Part shown: one piece after another, positions 23,701-35,059 of the stretch
How positions within the stretch are numbered: position 1 is the stretch's first letter
Layout: each line of letters begins with the position of its first letter
DNA from: Mytilus galloprovincialis
Lineage: Eukaryota; Mollusca; Bivalvia; Mytilida; Mytilidae
NCBI RefSeq assembly: GCF_965363235.1
Contig: NC_134847.1
Location: 53,600,439-53,664,438, forward strand
Direction: 5' to 3'
DNA length: 64,000 nt
Made by a program: the position numbers and the translations under genes
Notes under the pieces: generated by a model
Database searches by the model: none
The model's input: the letters and a program-made list of their open reading frames with translations, nothing else
What the model was told of the DNA's origin: nothing

Positions 23701-25284
23701 TAGGACCAATGCTATCATTTACTATAACCAATATGCCTATACACTGAATATTATATATATTTAGGCATTACAGAAAAATGCAATGACTGATATTTTCAAG
23801 CAATTCATTATGTTCTTCACAGCGTCTGCAGAAGTAGCCCAACCGTTACGAACCTCATTCTTAAAAGATTTAAATTAAAAACAATTTGTTATTTGCGAAT
23901 TAATTTATCAAACATTTTAAATATTTGATGAATTGATTCGGACATTACAGAAAAAGTATGAAAATAAAACCTACTGTGAGACACCAGTCTTATGACTTTA
24001 ACATCAGACGTGCGTTTCGAATACAAAAGTCTCATCAAACAGATTGTTTTAAACTATTGTCAAATGTCGAGGGACCACAACTTCATAAACAATCATTCAA
24101 CCGGAACGAAACTCAAACTCTCTTCGGTACCATTGAACCATTACATAAAATTACAGTGTATAGCAACATGAGCAAGCATTTAGTTTATTTCGGTTTCATC
24201 TGTAGAATAATATGAATGTCTTTAATTTGTACACAAAAAATATCAACCAGCCAAGAAAAAACAACGCAAACTTTTACAATTCTAATAAACAAAACATACT
24301 ATAAGAATAAAACCTTATGATAAACTTTTGGTTGCTATGATTCCCTCCAATGAAATAAGCCTTAACATATCGCTTTTCTACCTCAGACATAAATTACCAT
24401 AGCAGTATTTTGTAAAAAAAAAAAAAAGATTTTTTTGTCGTCAAAGCTGTTCAACTTTGTGCTTTATTTGGCATTTTCAACCTTTTTTTATTCTAGCGTC
24501 ACAGCTGATGAGTCTTTTGTAGAAGAAATGCGCGTCTGACGCAAATACAACATTTCAATCCTGATATCTATGATGAGTTTATTTATATACAACATTTGAA
24601 TTTTAAACGGACTGGGGTTTGTCATTGATGTTTGTTTTTTTTTTGCCACACGACGGTCTGTTATAATTTGACTCAAAATTATTTGTTTTATTTATTTTAT
24701 CTTCCTACTTATTTAAATATTGGGCATGGAGCTAGATTCAACGAAAAGAAAGCTTGATAATACTTAATTACTATAAAATGTATTGTTTGGATAGATGATA
24801 GTTGACCGTCCGGAGCAAAATTAATGCATATATTATTATTCACGACCTCCACATGACAAATAAACTTTGTTTGTTATTAAATTACAAAAGAACGATTGAC
24901 CTATATAAACATGATAAATAATTTTATATAAAAGAGTACACATGAAATACACAAACCTTTATGATGACTTAATTCTTGGGTAATAAAAGAATCTGCGCGT
25001 TCTGACGTTACATCTCCATTTTTAACAAATATTTCCTTTAATGCTTCAAATCCATTCACAACAACTAAAGTGTTTGATCCTAGTATCAAGCTAAAAACGT
25101 CTCCATAAGTTCGTCTAAAATTACGGAAATTCTCTGGCATATTGTCTAGCTTCAAATTTAGGTTGCCGACAAATGGAACTGTTGGTGGTCCAGGCGGCAA
25201 CGTGGCATTTCTTACTGTCTTCTGCCACAGAATATATAGACCCAGTACACACAAACCTAGCAAGACTGTCCATAAATCGAGCAT
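20780..25284 (-). CDS. Cytochrome P450, CYP2 clan (gene 2), complete, four exons
   Basis: Coding exons on the minus strand are 24957-25284, 22668-23186, 21476-21916 and 20780-20958. Junctions are GT/AG, phases agree, and the product is 488 residues. Exon lengths 328, 519 and 441 are identical to those of the gene at 5624-9773; only the last exon differs (179 against 191 nt, a shorter tail). Landmarks: anchor MLDLWTVLLGLCVLGLYILW, hinge LPPGPP, C-helix WKEHR, I-helix AGTDTT (296-301, Asp where gene 1 has Glu), ExxR at 353-356, FRPTRF, and haem loop FGLGRRVCLGE with C434, assembled across the exon 3/4 junction. Family knowledge: ER-bound haem monooxygenase acting on xenobiotics or endogenous lipids with P450 reductase; the substrate is unknown. 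The start is the ATG at 25282-25284; an in-frame TTG four codons earlier is not preferred because both other copies begin at the equivalent methionine. Confidence 0.95.
24440..24595 (+). repeat. CGCG repeat (GCGCGTCTGGCG family) in P450 gene 2 intron 1
   Basis: The block reads CAACTTTGTGCTTTATTTGG, then a GCGTCAC block, GATGAGTCTTTTGTAG, GAAATGCGCGTCTGACGCAA and CAATCCTGATATCTATGATG. The same order is found at 34420-34565, 47560-47705, 56930-57090, 59630-59790, 61680-61740 and, reversed, 30437-30515 and 63623-63780. A diverged reversed piece is near 23975-24040 in the same intron. Confidence 0.65.
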
Positions 25285-25363
25285 ATTTACACTCAAAACA
25301 GGAAATGTTCTTCTATCACTGACTTCTTTGGATGTCGTTACTCTGTCTCATATGTTTTACTCA

Positions 25364-25374
25364 CATGTATATAT
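25364..25374 (-). promoter_or_regulatory. Candidate TATA element of P450 gene 2
   Basis: ATATATACATG on the minus strand, 80-90 bases before the ATG at 25284, matching the element before P450 gene 1 in sequence and spacing. Conservation between paralogues may also reflect recent duplication rather than selection. Confidence 0.4.
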
Positions 25375-25399
25375 AATAATAGTCTTAGTTTGATAAGCA

Positions 25400-27156
25400 A
25401 GCTGCTCGTATGAAATAATACTTGATATTGCAAATATTAAAATGACGAAATATTTACTTGAATGATTTTGTGACAAAATGATATGGTCGTTAACCTTCAG
25501 TTCTAAAAATAGACCATACACAAATATAATATTGACTTTACTTAAAGTGCATATATACTTTATATATTTTCTGTGTTTATATATTTTATAAAATGAATAT
25601 GAAGTTAATGTAAAAAAAGCAAAACTGTACATTGAATATAAAAGATAAGACAGTATTATCAACATGATAAATATGTGCACACGTTATCTTTTAATTTGTA
25701 TATGTTTGAACTTAGTCTTTCATTATTTATCATTGTTTATAACATAATTTCTGCTCTTTACATTGGCTAACTGTAAATATTGCAAAACGGACAATAATGA
25801 ACTTGTTTTCTCTTCTCTCTTCTTAATTTATGCTATCTGCTTAAATTGAATTGTATTTTTCAATTAATAAATTAAAGTTAAATCAATCATGTACATACGA
25901 ATATTCTGCTTGAACTAAATAACATGTACTGGTACAACTGTTACTGCACCAGCATTTCGACCATTTTATCTTCAGTCATGATCAAGGCCAAAATATTTCA
26001 ATACCTAAACTGAATACTAATGTAAGAAAACGTTTTGTTAAATGACTCGATGCGACAAAAAAAAATGATTGCACGTTTTACTGAAATGTTCACGACTAAG
26101 GTGTACTTTTTCTCATAAATTTTTTGTGAGAATTTTCATTCATGTGTATAGCTTCGAATCTTTTAATAGCAACGATAGGAATTACAGATATTATCTGGCT
26201 TAGGAGGATAATTAAGAAGATCACACTTTTGATCGCATTTTCTTTTTCAATGTATCTTGCTTTTATAAAGTGGGAGTGTGGTTATTAGTAAGTTATCTCT
26301 TTGTTATACCTCCGGGGCCTTTTCTTTGTTTATGAAATATCCGAGTTAAATATTTCGACATCTTATATGCATGAATCAATGCAGATCTGTATTTTAATGC
26401 ATATTAAACGAGAACTTTATTTTATATAGATCAGACCATATCAAGAAATTATGTTATGCCAAATATGCAAGAAAATTCGTATACAGTTTAACGTTATTAT
26501 AACGCGAACGTCAAATTACGGTTACGGGGACATTTCATTGGACATCTTAGATCGTTTCGGATTTTCTAACTGCAACTCAAACAAAAGTACATATCATTTC
26601 ATTTTAAAAGGAAATTAAATGTATTTTCCATTCATATCATGATCAGTTAACAGGTGTTAAAAAATTGAGATATAGTAGAATTTCGTTTGATAAAAAACCT
26701 CTGAATTATTCTTTGTGTTATTTTGTCCATCTGGACATTTTATTGGACACGGGAAAAATGACGATGTTTTTAAAATAAGACCGCAGTTACTTAATGATGA
26801 CTTCAGATAGCTTCTTCGGGACATGTATAAATTTTTGATATTATTAAAATCCATTTTCGTCCGTTATATCTTATGAAAGTGAAGACAGAAAAAAAATTTA
26901 CGGGTTGAACAGCTAATTGGGACATTTTTTCTCTTTTTTATTTAAACTCTTTTAACGATCTTCCTTCTCTTACAGTTTAAAACGTCTGTTTCTTCATTTT
27001 AAGTTAAATGAATACAAAACAATTGCAAAATTTTTAACCATTCTACTTACTAATGAATCCGCACTGGGATTTTAAAGACTCGCATAAAACAAAATTGTAA
27101 CAGCGGGACACCCTTGAAATGACGTTATAGGCATCGAAATGAGCAAAGTTTTTCTA
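25400..27156. other. Intergenic, no feature seen
   Basis: AT-rich sequence upstream of P450 gene 2. Open frames are low-complexity and I/Y/F-rich, as expected from AT-rich DNA. No repeat or RNA gene was supported. Confidence 0.4.
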
Positions 27157-28372
27157 TTAAGGCGAAGTGTACGTAATTGCACGCCTCTAGCGGAATACGG
27201 GATTAAAAACGTTCGTCGTTAGTTACGCAAGTTATCTCCCTTACTCCAAGAAAGGACACACGAAAGAGAAACTACTTTCTTCGGTCTATAATGAATCCAA
27301 CAAGCACGCCTGTGCTGTCTTTACTCATAGAAATTATCTAAATAACTCCAATTAGAAATCACAGCATTCTTTACGTTGTTCTGTGTGCAGCCTGACTTAA
27401 AAACATTGTTTTAGACGCGTAGGAGAAGGCATTTCGTGTTTATGATATCAACAGAAAGAAAAAACGCATTTTAAGAAGATTATTTTCTCGTCCAATTTCG
27501 TCTGCTGCAATCTTGCCGACGTATTTCGAAAAGACCAAAGCGAGGTTGCGATCAAACTAATAAACACAAATGTTAAATACCCAACAGTGAACCACCACCT
27601 GCCCAAATTAAAATCTTCGAGTTTGTACCCAATGGATAACGGGCTTTAAAATTGTAGATTTTAAATCCTTTTGTTTAATTAAAAAGACGTTGAAATGTTC
27701 GTATTTTGTGCAATTGAAAATTTAAGGACAGGATTTATATTCATATAAGAAATCAGACGATACCAAGAGAATATTTTGACCACTTGTGCAAAACTTACCA
27801 GTCGGAAGAACAAAGACGGAAAACAAACAAAAAATAAACAAATTATGCCCCAAAAATTACTCATTAACTTAAAAATTTTCTTACTCTAACATTTATCTTA
27901 AAATAAGTAAAAATTATGTCATTCAACTCCCAGTTTTCAACTTTTCTACATGTGCAGAAAATAAACAGGTGTCTTCTATTCCGTCCGCAATTTATGGGAA
28001 AACTAAATCTAAATTTAGAACCATATTGAAATTGAAAGTACACATGTAAGATAAAATATAACATGTCATTTCTTCTTTCACATTTTTCACAAATTCCAAT
28101 TTCGAAGAGATATATAGCGAAATCTGTTTTCTTTTATTGTGCCTGTGTGCATCATTCAAAATGCAGATTTCGTGTTTTTAAGCCCGGGATTTCGGGATCT
28201 GGATCCTTCCTTCCCTCCTCCCTCTATTATGGTTAAAGAAAAAAGGTCAGGGAAGTTTTGTGATACTTGTAACTGCAATTTAATATTTAGTGGAATGAGA
28301 GGTGAAATGTGTTCAGACTATTACATTTCGATTTTTTTTTAAAATTTAACCAAAGTTTACTGCAAGGGGTGT

Positions 28373-28834
28373 TTAACGACCTCGATGATTATCCATGAGG
28401 ATCTCGCACTCGGTCAGCTCTAGGTTTTCACCTAGTTCATGATCATACAAGAATTGAGAAGCCTGTGGTTTACTAGTCTTATAATATGAGACTTTGGAGT
28501 TCATATAATTTACATTCAACGTTTTTATCGAATATTTCAAGGCTTTTTGACTATCAATGTTGATCCCCTCTTCCAATTGATTGGATAAAATGAATGGATT
28601 GCCGCCCCTATTTCTAACTGAAGACCTATAAACTGACTGGTATTCCAATTTGTTAAAAGAAATAATTGGTATCTCTATTGATTCAATATCGTAATGCCGA
28701 AAAACAATCATTTGTTTCCACGAATTCCGAACAGCTAGAAATATATTCCCGAGTTTCAATTTGAGTAACTCGAATAATTCAAGCCCTTTCCATGTCCGAT
28801 TTTCTCCCACACGAGAAATGTAGCATTCGTACAT
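28373..28834 (-). CDS. Hypothetical 153-residue ORF inside the TTAA element
   Basis: The ORF runs from ATG at 28834 to a TAG at 28373. Composition is protein-like, with segments such as SWKQMIVFRHYDIESIEIPI and a C-terminal part rich in Glu and Leu (ELGENLELTECEIL). No signal peptide, membrane span or zinc motif is seen. It is the longest unexplained open frame of the window outside P450 exons and the element at 43.4-46.7 kb. It may be an exon of a longer element gene. Function unknown. Confidence 0.4.
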   Translation of the reverse strand: MYECYISRVGENRTWKGLELFELLKLKLGNIFLAVRNSWKQMIVFRHYDIESIEIPIISFNKLEYQSVYRSSVRNRGGNPFILSNQLEEGINIDSQKALKYSIKTLNVNYMNSKVSYYKTSKPQASQFLYDHELGENLELTECEILMDNHRGR

Positions 28835-29002
28835 CAGCTGAATAAAACGACTGAATTATTCGGGTTACAATTTGTGTAGATCCCGAATGCACATAAAAGT
28901 AAAGGTCCAGTCCGACTTTCGGAATGGACTGTTGTAGATTTCAGGTTGATTTCTAGAAATAAAAATCATACAAAAATTTTTCACGCAAATATTTGTCTTC
29001 AG

Positions 29003-29143
29003 ACGTGTAAAGTTATACAACGGTTACTAGCCGGTTTGGATTGTGATAAAAAGAAGCGCATGCAATGCATAAAATATATAATGTCGTGGCTCAGGGATGT
29101 GTTGAATTATAGAAATGCTTGTGCGGCACAAAGATTAGATTAA
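29003..29143 (+). CDS. Coding-like terminal exon candidate in the TTAA element
   Basis: A pyrimidine-rich acceptor (TATTTGTCTTCAG) ends at 29002, and the frame then reads TCKVIQRLLAGLDCDKKK, continues with CIKYIMSWLRDV, and stops at TAA 29141-29143. It has a balanced, basic, helix-like composition. No ATG lies at the start, so it would be an internal or last exon. A second piece, MADILRRDLDEMKFYGNK with a stop at 29316-29318, follows at 29220 after another AG. I do not recognise either. Confidence 0.3.
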   Translation, partial: TCKVIQRLLAGLDCDKKKRMQCIKYIMSWLRDVLNYRNACAAQRLD

Positions 29144-30436
29144 TTTACCCAAATGTACTAAGAATTACCACACAACTTAAATTTACTTAAATATTGATTT
29201 GTTATCCTGTGCCAGACAGATGGCTGATATTCTGAGAAGAGACCTTGACGAAATGAAGTTTTATGGGAACAAAGATTTTGAAAACACGTTGCAGTGTTTA
29301 GATTTTAACAAAAAATAAGGCACCAAAGTCGAAAATAGTTCTAGTTCATAATGAAGAAAATGTCAACCGTTTTCTAGCTTGGCGATCTCCGCACGCACCC
29401 GAATATAATAGACAAATACAATACAATAGTACACAAAACGTAGCATAAAGAACTAAAGACCGAGCAACACGAACTCCAACAAAACAGTATATATATATTT
29501 CATACAAGTATAGGACTATATGAAGCGTCGTAACTGTTGCGGCGACGTCAATAACGTTGTCGTTGTTTTTTGTTTTTTTACACTCAAGATTCAACTTTAA
29601 CAGGGTATAGCTTGAAAAGTAGCACGGTTGCTAAGGACTTTCTTTGCACCAATCGATTCCTCAGACATTTTAGAATCGTCTCATAAATTTAAAAAAAAAT
29701 CGATTGTCTAATATGATAGAAAATCTTGGAAATGTAACAATTCCTGCCGAATTTCACGATTTTCCCTATATATCCTTTGTAATTTTGGTGTATGATGCTG
29801 GTAACTTCAACAGATCGTATCTCAAAAACGAAAACGGTTACCCCCTTTTTTTATTTTATTTTCCGATTTATTTTTACAAGCAAAATCTACATGTAAAATT
29901 TAAAAAGAATCCATTGTGTAGTTTAATTACGTACACTTCGCCTTAAAAAATAGACAAAGCACAAAATCATCTATGTTATTGATTTCTGTGGTTTATTTCC
30001 TTTCGAATGATATGCATAACATGGATATTTATTGTATAGGATAAGAGCTTGAATTTGAATAACCCGCCTTCTAACCCATATTTCCAAAGTGACACCAATA
30101 TCGTGCGCAACGTCTCTAATATTGATTCGTCAGAATATACACAGTAATACATTATCTGCTGAATGATAGCATGATTAGTTGGGCTGTTTAATTTGCGAAA
30201 ACCTAAACTATAACACATGCTCTTTTGACTAACATGGTGCAGTTTCATCTAAACCATTTGAAAGTTTATATTATTATTCAAATCATAACTGTGGCATGCA
30301 AACACCAACAAACCAATTTTTACCTATCTCACCGGTCTACACCAATACGTACAAATAAAACAAACACAATTCATATTTACGAAAACTTAACATCAATGTT
30401 TAGTTTATTAAACGTAATCAACAGCTCGTTCAAAAT

Positions 30437-30515
30437 ATAATAGAATAGTTATCAAAGTACCAGGATTATAAATTAATACGCCAGACGCGCGTTTCGTCTA
30501 CATAAGACTCATTAC
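30437..30515 (-). repeat. Reversed fragment of the CGCG repeat
   Basis: The block AATAGTTATCAAAGTACCAG followed by GCCAGACGCGCGTTTCGTCT and AAGACTCAT is the start of the array unit at 63623. It abuts a LINE fragment at 30521. Confidence 0.65.
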
Positions 30516-30520
30516 TCATA

Positions 30521-30720
30521 GAAAGCACTAAACCGGATATTGTAATCGGAACAGAAACTTGGCTCGATTCAACAATCAAAGATATTGAAAACTTTCCTGA
30601 AGAGTACATTCTTTACCGAAAAGACAGGAACAAACAGCAGATTAGCGGTGTAGTCATTGCAATTAAATCACACTTTACAAGCGATGAAATTAAAAATACT
30701 GGCAGTGATGGATACAGGTG
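30521..30720 (+). mobile_element. Non-LTR retrotransposon (LINE) fragment, APE endonuclease domain
   Basis: The plus-strand frame reads KPDIVIGTETWLDSTIKDIE, and later QISGVVIAIKSHF. The TETWL block with an aspartate just after is the conserved catalytic neighbourhood of the apurinic-like endonuclease of LINEs (for example CR1, L2 or Jockey-like types). About 65 codons are open; the reverse transcriptase is not present on either side, so this is an isolated 5' internal fragment. The clade cannot be set from so little. Confidence 0.7.
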
Positions 30721-32011
30721 CTGGAGTCATGGTGCATGTGCGTTCCCTACAAAAACATGTTTTATCCTGTTGATTGTAGGTAGGGGCTTGGTGGATACAC
30801 ACTTTACGAAATATACATATCCGTTCTAACAGTAAAATTCCATAATCTTCTAAAAGACATTGTCTTTGAGTTGACGAAATTCCTCTAAAATGTTCCCCTT
30901 TCCAGTATAATCTGAGAATGTGCAGTTTACCCTGGCTTTAGTCTATTTCCAGTTTTTTTTCAGGGAAAATGGACACACAGTTAGTGATGAGTTTGTAGTA
31001 AACAACCCAACTCTACAACACAATAGGTCTGCCGGTAACTAAATCAAGTAGTGATTTTGTAACCAGACCACCGACTCCCTCAACAGCTAACTTAAGAACT
31101 CTTTAAGTGGTTTGTTTTGGCTTTATTGCATGAGGAAAGTTTCATACTCATAAATCGATGGACAAAAAACAAAATCGGGGTAACCAACTAAAACTGAGGG
31201 AAACGCATAAATATAAGAGGAGAACAACGACACAACACTACAATGTAACTAACACACACAGAAACGGACCAAGCATCAGACAAAATCCAAATAGAATAAC
31301 AAATATAACATCAAAACCAAATACATGAATTTGGGATAGACAAGTACCGTTTTGCACGCAAAAACGCAAAAGTTTCAGTCTACCATAGTTCATCTCCAAA
31401 CAATCTTCCATCATTTTAAAGGGTTTGCATTAAATACTTGTTTAAAAAATTCCAATAGGGAACATACTTTACATTATTGTACTATTAAACCAATTTTTAA
31501 GACGTTTCGGCCATTGGCCTTCTTCAGTTTCTTTCTTATTCTTCACAACTACATGGCAAACATTTTTTCTTTATCAATCATCCAGATGTTATAGAATAAT
31601 TGCTGAAGGGGATTCACAAGTACACAGCCACGTTCGGTGGATATATTTGTGTCATGTAATCGATTTGATTGATCCACTTGATATATAGTACATTCTTCTT
31701 TTTCTTCTATAGTATGATATGAATTGTATAAGTGACTAGTCACTTGTTTACGAATCTGGACATCGTTCATATGTACATGGGACCGTGATAAACAAAATAT
31801 GTCGTTGGGCTTTCGGAACAAATCTAGAAAAGGCTTTTAAAGGAGCACCAGATAACGTAACTCAACAGAAAAATAACGAGAATGCCAGGACAAGAGGGTC
31901 CATAATGAACTATTAGAATGTAATGACAAGTTAATTAATTGCTCGTACTGCAAGGTAAATATAATAAAAACAGATTTGCTTAAGGGTAGGAAAACATTTA
32001 ATGTGATGCAT
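30721..32011. repeat. Mixed sequence with a dispersed repeat at 31140-31345
   Basis: 31140-31345 repeats the block of 19840-20010 (AAAATCGGGGTAACCAACTA, AGGAGAACAACGACACAAC) and ends GAATTTGGGATAGACAAGTA. Near 31500-31530 is GACGTTTCGGCCATTGGCCT, followed by CTTCTTCAG, a motif I recall from invertebrate repeats. The rest has no supported feature. Confidence 0.45.
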
Positions 32012-33091
32012 TGGACGCCAATCTTTGCTCCTTTATTATAATATTCACTAACTAAACAATTATGAAGCTTAGAAATGGAAAATTACTAAATACTAAACTT
32101 GTTCAAAGGGTATCTTGTTGTCTCTTTGACACATTCCCCATTTCCATTCTCAATTTTATTTTTTACAGAGTTTGTCTTTAGTGCCGTGTGGAGGCAGTAG
32201 AGTACCTCCCCGTGCTTCAGATTTATGATCTTATAATATACTAGATTATGGAGTGTGTGTCCGAGCGAGAACTGCTCTAGTTCATTACTTTAGGAATATT
32301 TATCAAAAAGTAGTATTTCAATATTCAGCCCCATTCTACTATTTAGTCAGCCACCAGTCCTACCCTGATATACCCTATCTTTTTCGGGTAATTTATACTG
32401 ATAGCGTTTGACATTTTTAGCCGAACAAATTTATCCATTTTATATAACTTAAATTATTGTATGCTGGTTCATATTCTGGACGCCAATCTTTGCTCCTTTA
32501 TTATAATATTCATTAACAAAACAATTATGAAGCTTATAAATGGAAAATTACTAAATACGTAACTTGTTCAAAGGGTATCTTGTTGTCTCTTTGACACATT
32601 CCCCATTTCCATTCTCAATTTTATTTTTTACAGAGTTTGTCTTTAGTGCCGTGTGGAGGCAGTAGAGTGCCTCCCCGTGCTTCAGGTTTATGCTCTTATA
32701 ATATACTAGATTATGGAGTGTGTGTCCGAGCGAGAACTGCTCTAGTTCATTACTTTAGGAATATTTATCAAAAAGTAGTATTTCAATATTCAGCCCCATT
32801 CTACTATTTAGTCAGCCATCAGTCCTACCCTGATATACCCTATCTTTTTCGGGTAATTTATACTGATAGCGTTTGACATTTTTAGCCGAACAAATTTATC
32901 CATTTTATATAACTTAAATTATTGTATGCTGGTTCATATCCTGGACGCCAATCTTTGCTCCTTTATTATAATATTCACTAACAAAACAATTATGAAGCTT
33001 AGAAATGGAAAACTACTAAATACTAAACTTGTTCAAAGGGTATCTTGTTGTCTCTTTGACACATTCCCCATTTCCATTCTCAATTTTATCA
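32012..33091 (+). repeat. Tandem duplication: two full 465-bp units and a partial third
   Basis: The marker TGGACGCCAATCTTTGCTCC occurs at 32012, 32477 and 32942, giving two units of exactly 465 bp and about 150 bp of a third. The copies differ at only a few positions, so the array is recent. Each full unit contains TCTTGTTGTCTCTTTGACAC followed by ATTCCCCATTTCC, the end of a common mussel repeat, and a GGAGGCA...TGCCTCC hairpin (near 32653-32672, with one mismatch in the first copy). An open frame in the second unit is incidental. Confidence 0.85.
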
Positions 33092-33245
33092 TTAATGATC
33101 TGAGCAACACAAAACCGCCAGTCCAATCTCAGACAGGCCAGTTTCTGAAAAGTCAACGGCAATTAAGGCTGTTGTATAAGTAAAGGCTCAGAAAATGGAC
33201 AAGCATGATCTGTTTTACAAATTCAAATGACGTCATTTTTTTTGT

Positions 33246-34190
33246 CATTTTTAACCGGATTTTTGTGACAAAAATGTCGGTTATTGATTTGGAGATGTAC
33301 GGCGGGCGGTCGGGCTGGCGGGCGGCAATCAAATGTTGTCCGTGCATTAACTCATAAACCGTTCAACCAAAGCTTTTAAAATTTTAATATGTTATTAATG
33401 ACAACTATACGAGGGTCAAGTTCAATAATGGCGATTTTGACTTTTACCGTTCAGGAGTTATGGTTCTTGAAAGATTGAAAAATGGAGTTTCCAGTCGTGT
33501 CCGTGCATTTACGCATGAACTGTTCTACCAAAGCTTCCCAATTTTAATATGTTGTTACTAATGACAGAATGGAGGTCAAGTTAAATAATGACGAATTTTA
33601 CTTGTTCCGTTCAGGAGTTATGGTTCTTGAAAGATTGAAAAATGGAGTTTCCAGTCGTGTCCATGCATTTATGCATGAACTGTTCTACCAAAGCTTCCGA
33701 AATTTTAATATGCTGTTACTGATGACAAAATGGAGGTCAAGTTCAATAATGACGATTTTGACTTTTACCGTTCAGGAGTTATGGTTCTTGAAATATTGAA
33801 AAATGGTGTTTCCCGTCGTGTCCGTGCATTTTCTCATGAACCATTCAACCAAAGCTTTTGAAATTTTAATATGTTGTTACTGATGACAAAATAGAGGTCA
33901 AGTTCAATAATGACGATTTTGAATTTTACCGTTCAGGAGTTATGGTTCTTGAAATTAAGATCGTAAAATGGCGTTTCCATTCACGTTGTTGCATTTACTC
34001 ATGAACCATTCATTCTAAGCTTTTCAAATTTTAATATGTTGATACTGATGACAAAATGGAGGTCAAATTTGATATTGACGATTTTCACTTTCACCATTCA
34101 TCAGTAATGGTTCTTGTGATATTGCCAGGACACAAATAAATGTTAATAAATCCGGTTTGTTGTCGTTGTGACAGCCTCTTGTTACTATTT
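33246..34190 (+). repeat. Hairpin-headed tandem-repeat element, family C
   Basis: After a T-run ending at 33252, arms AACCGGATTTTTGT (33253-33266) and ACAAAAATGTCGGTT (33268-33282) form a near-perfect hairpin. A spacer rich in GGCGGGCGGTCGGGC follows, then about five units of roughly 160 bp marked by GTCCGTGCATTTACGCATGA-like blocks (near 33338, 33499, 33659, 33819, 33983). The end near 34150-34190 contains AATCCGGTTTGTTGTCGTTG and GTGACAGCCTCTTG. Open frames running through the units are incidental. Confidence 0.75.
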
Positions 34191-34294
34191 CAAATATGAC
34201 GTCACTTGGCGTTGAGGTTTAAACTTATTCGGATGTGTCTACATTTTGTGTTGCAAATGTCTGGTTATGTAATGTATTTCAGTTGTTAACTGTA

Positions 34295-34930
34295 ATTAGT
34301 TAATACTTCAGTTTTATCATGTACATCTTCTGTATAGTAATTTTATAAATTTACTGTTTGCAAAAGTATAAATTATTCTAAATAATAGGGATGTTCTGGT
34401 AACTAACAGAAAACCTTGGCCGTTTTTGGCACAACTTTTTTGATCTTTTGGTCCTCGATGCTGTTCGACTTTGTGCTTGTTTCGGCTTTCAAACTTTTGC
34501 ATCTGGGCGTCACTAGTAGATCTTGTGTGGACAAAATGCACTTCTGGCGTATTAAAATTTTGAACTTGTTGCCTTTTGTTGACTGTTGTTCGTGTGTTTC
34601 TTTGTCAATTGTGTTCTCCGATTTATTTATATTGTAGTCCTGTGGTGTTGAGTTGTCATTTTAATGTTATATGTCACATGGCTATAAAAGAGGGAGGTTT
34701 GGCATGCCACATAACCAGGTTTAACCCACTACTTTTTCCTTTAAAAATGTCCTGTACCAAGTCAGGAATATGGCCATTGTTATATAGTTTGTGTGTGTGT
34801 TACATTTTAAAGTTGCGTCGTTTGTTTTCTCTTATTTTTTAGTGTAAATTCACATTGCGATTTAGTTTTTTGTCCATGGATTTATGAGTTTGAACGGCGG
34901 TATACTAATGTTGCCTTTATTTAGTATTCT
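34295..34930 (+). repeat. Composite dispersed repeat, copy 1
   Basis: Colinear with 47440-48250: AATACTTCAGTTTTATCATG, GCACAACTTTTTTG, the CGCG-type block (TTGGTCCTCGATGCTGTTCG, GGGCGTCACTAG), then GAGGGAGGTTTGGCATGCCA, CCAAGTCAGGAATATGGCCA and TTTATGAGTTTGAACGGCGG. Two copies with the same compound order show that the pieces move as one unit. A poly-C run at about 34974-34987 follows. Confidence 0.65.
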
Positions 34931-35059
34931 GTTTCGCAATTCTCATGCTATTATATTTACATTTAAACATTCCCCCCCCCCCCCCCAGGTTTACTAGTCT
35001 AAATTAATATTAGTATGCCGAAAAACATTTAAATGCCAAAGTGTCGAGAGATGACGTAC

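Larger units (their letters stand above)
27157..29946. mobile_element. TTAA-flanked DNA element with perfect 18-bp terminal inverted repeats
   Basis: The left end at 27157 is TTAA followed by GGCGAAGTGTACGTAATT; the right end, reversed, reads the same and finishes with TTAA at 29943-29946. TTAA target duplications are known from piggyBac and Kolobok DNA transposons. The 2.8 kb interior holds a 153-codon minus-strand ORF (28373-28834), plus-strand coding-like pieces at 29003-29143 and 29220-29318, a 23-codon minus ORF at 29597-29668 starting MSEESIGAKKVLSNRATF, and a small insertion of the ACAACGCC-type repeat at about 29395-29480. I do not recognise a transposase with its DDD residues, so this may be a non-autonomous member carrying unrelated sequence. 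A short CpG-bearing segment follows the left end. Confidence 0.7.

Noticed and set aside
24901-25296. Upstream in-frame TTG as start of P450 gene 2
   Set aside because: The ATG at 25282-25284 aligns with the starts of both other copies and directly precedes the anchor.
25357-25680. 107-codon minus-strand open frame
   Set aside because: Composition is I/Y/F/S-rich as expected of AT-rich noncoding DNA; no motif, and it overlaps the P450 promoter region.
32012-33091. CRISPR-like array
   Set aside because: The repeats are 465 bp long without spacers and the sequence is eukaryotic; it is a tandem duplication.
33153-34130. Protein-coding repeats in family C
   Set aside because: Period of about 160 bp is not a multiple of three and frames are broken between units.
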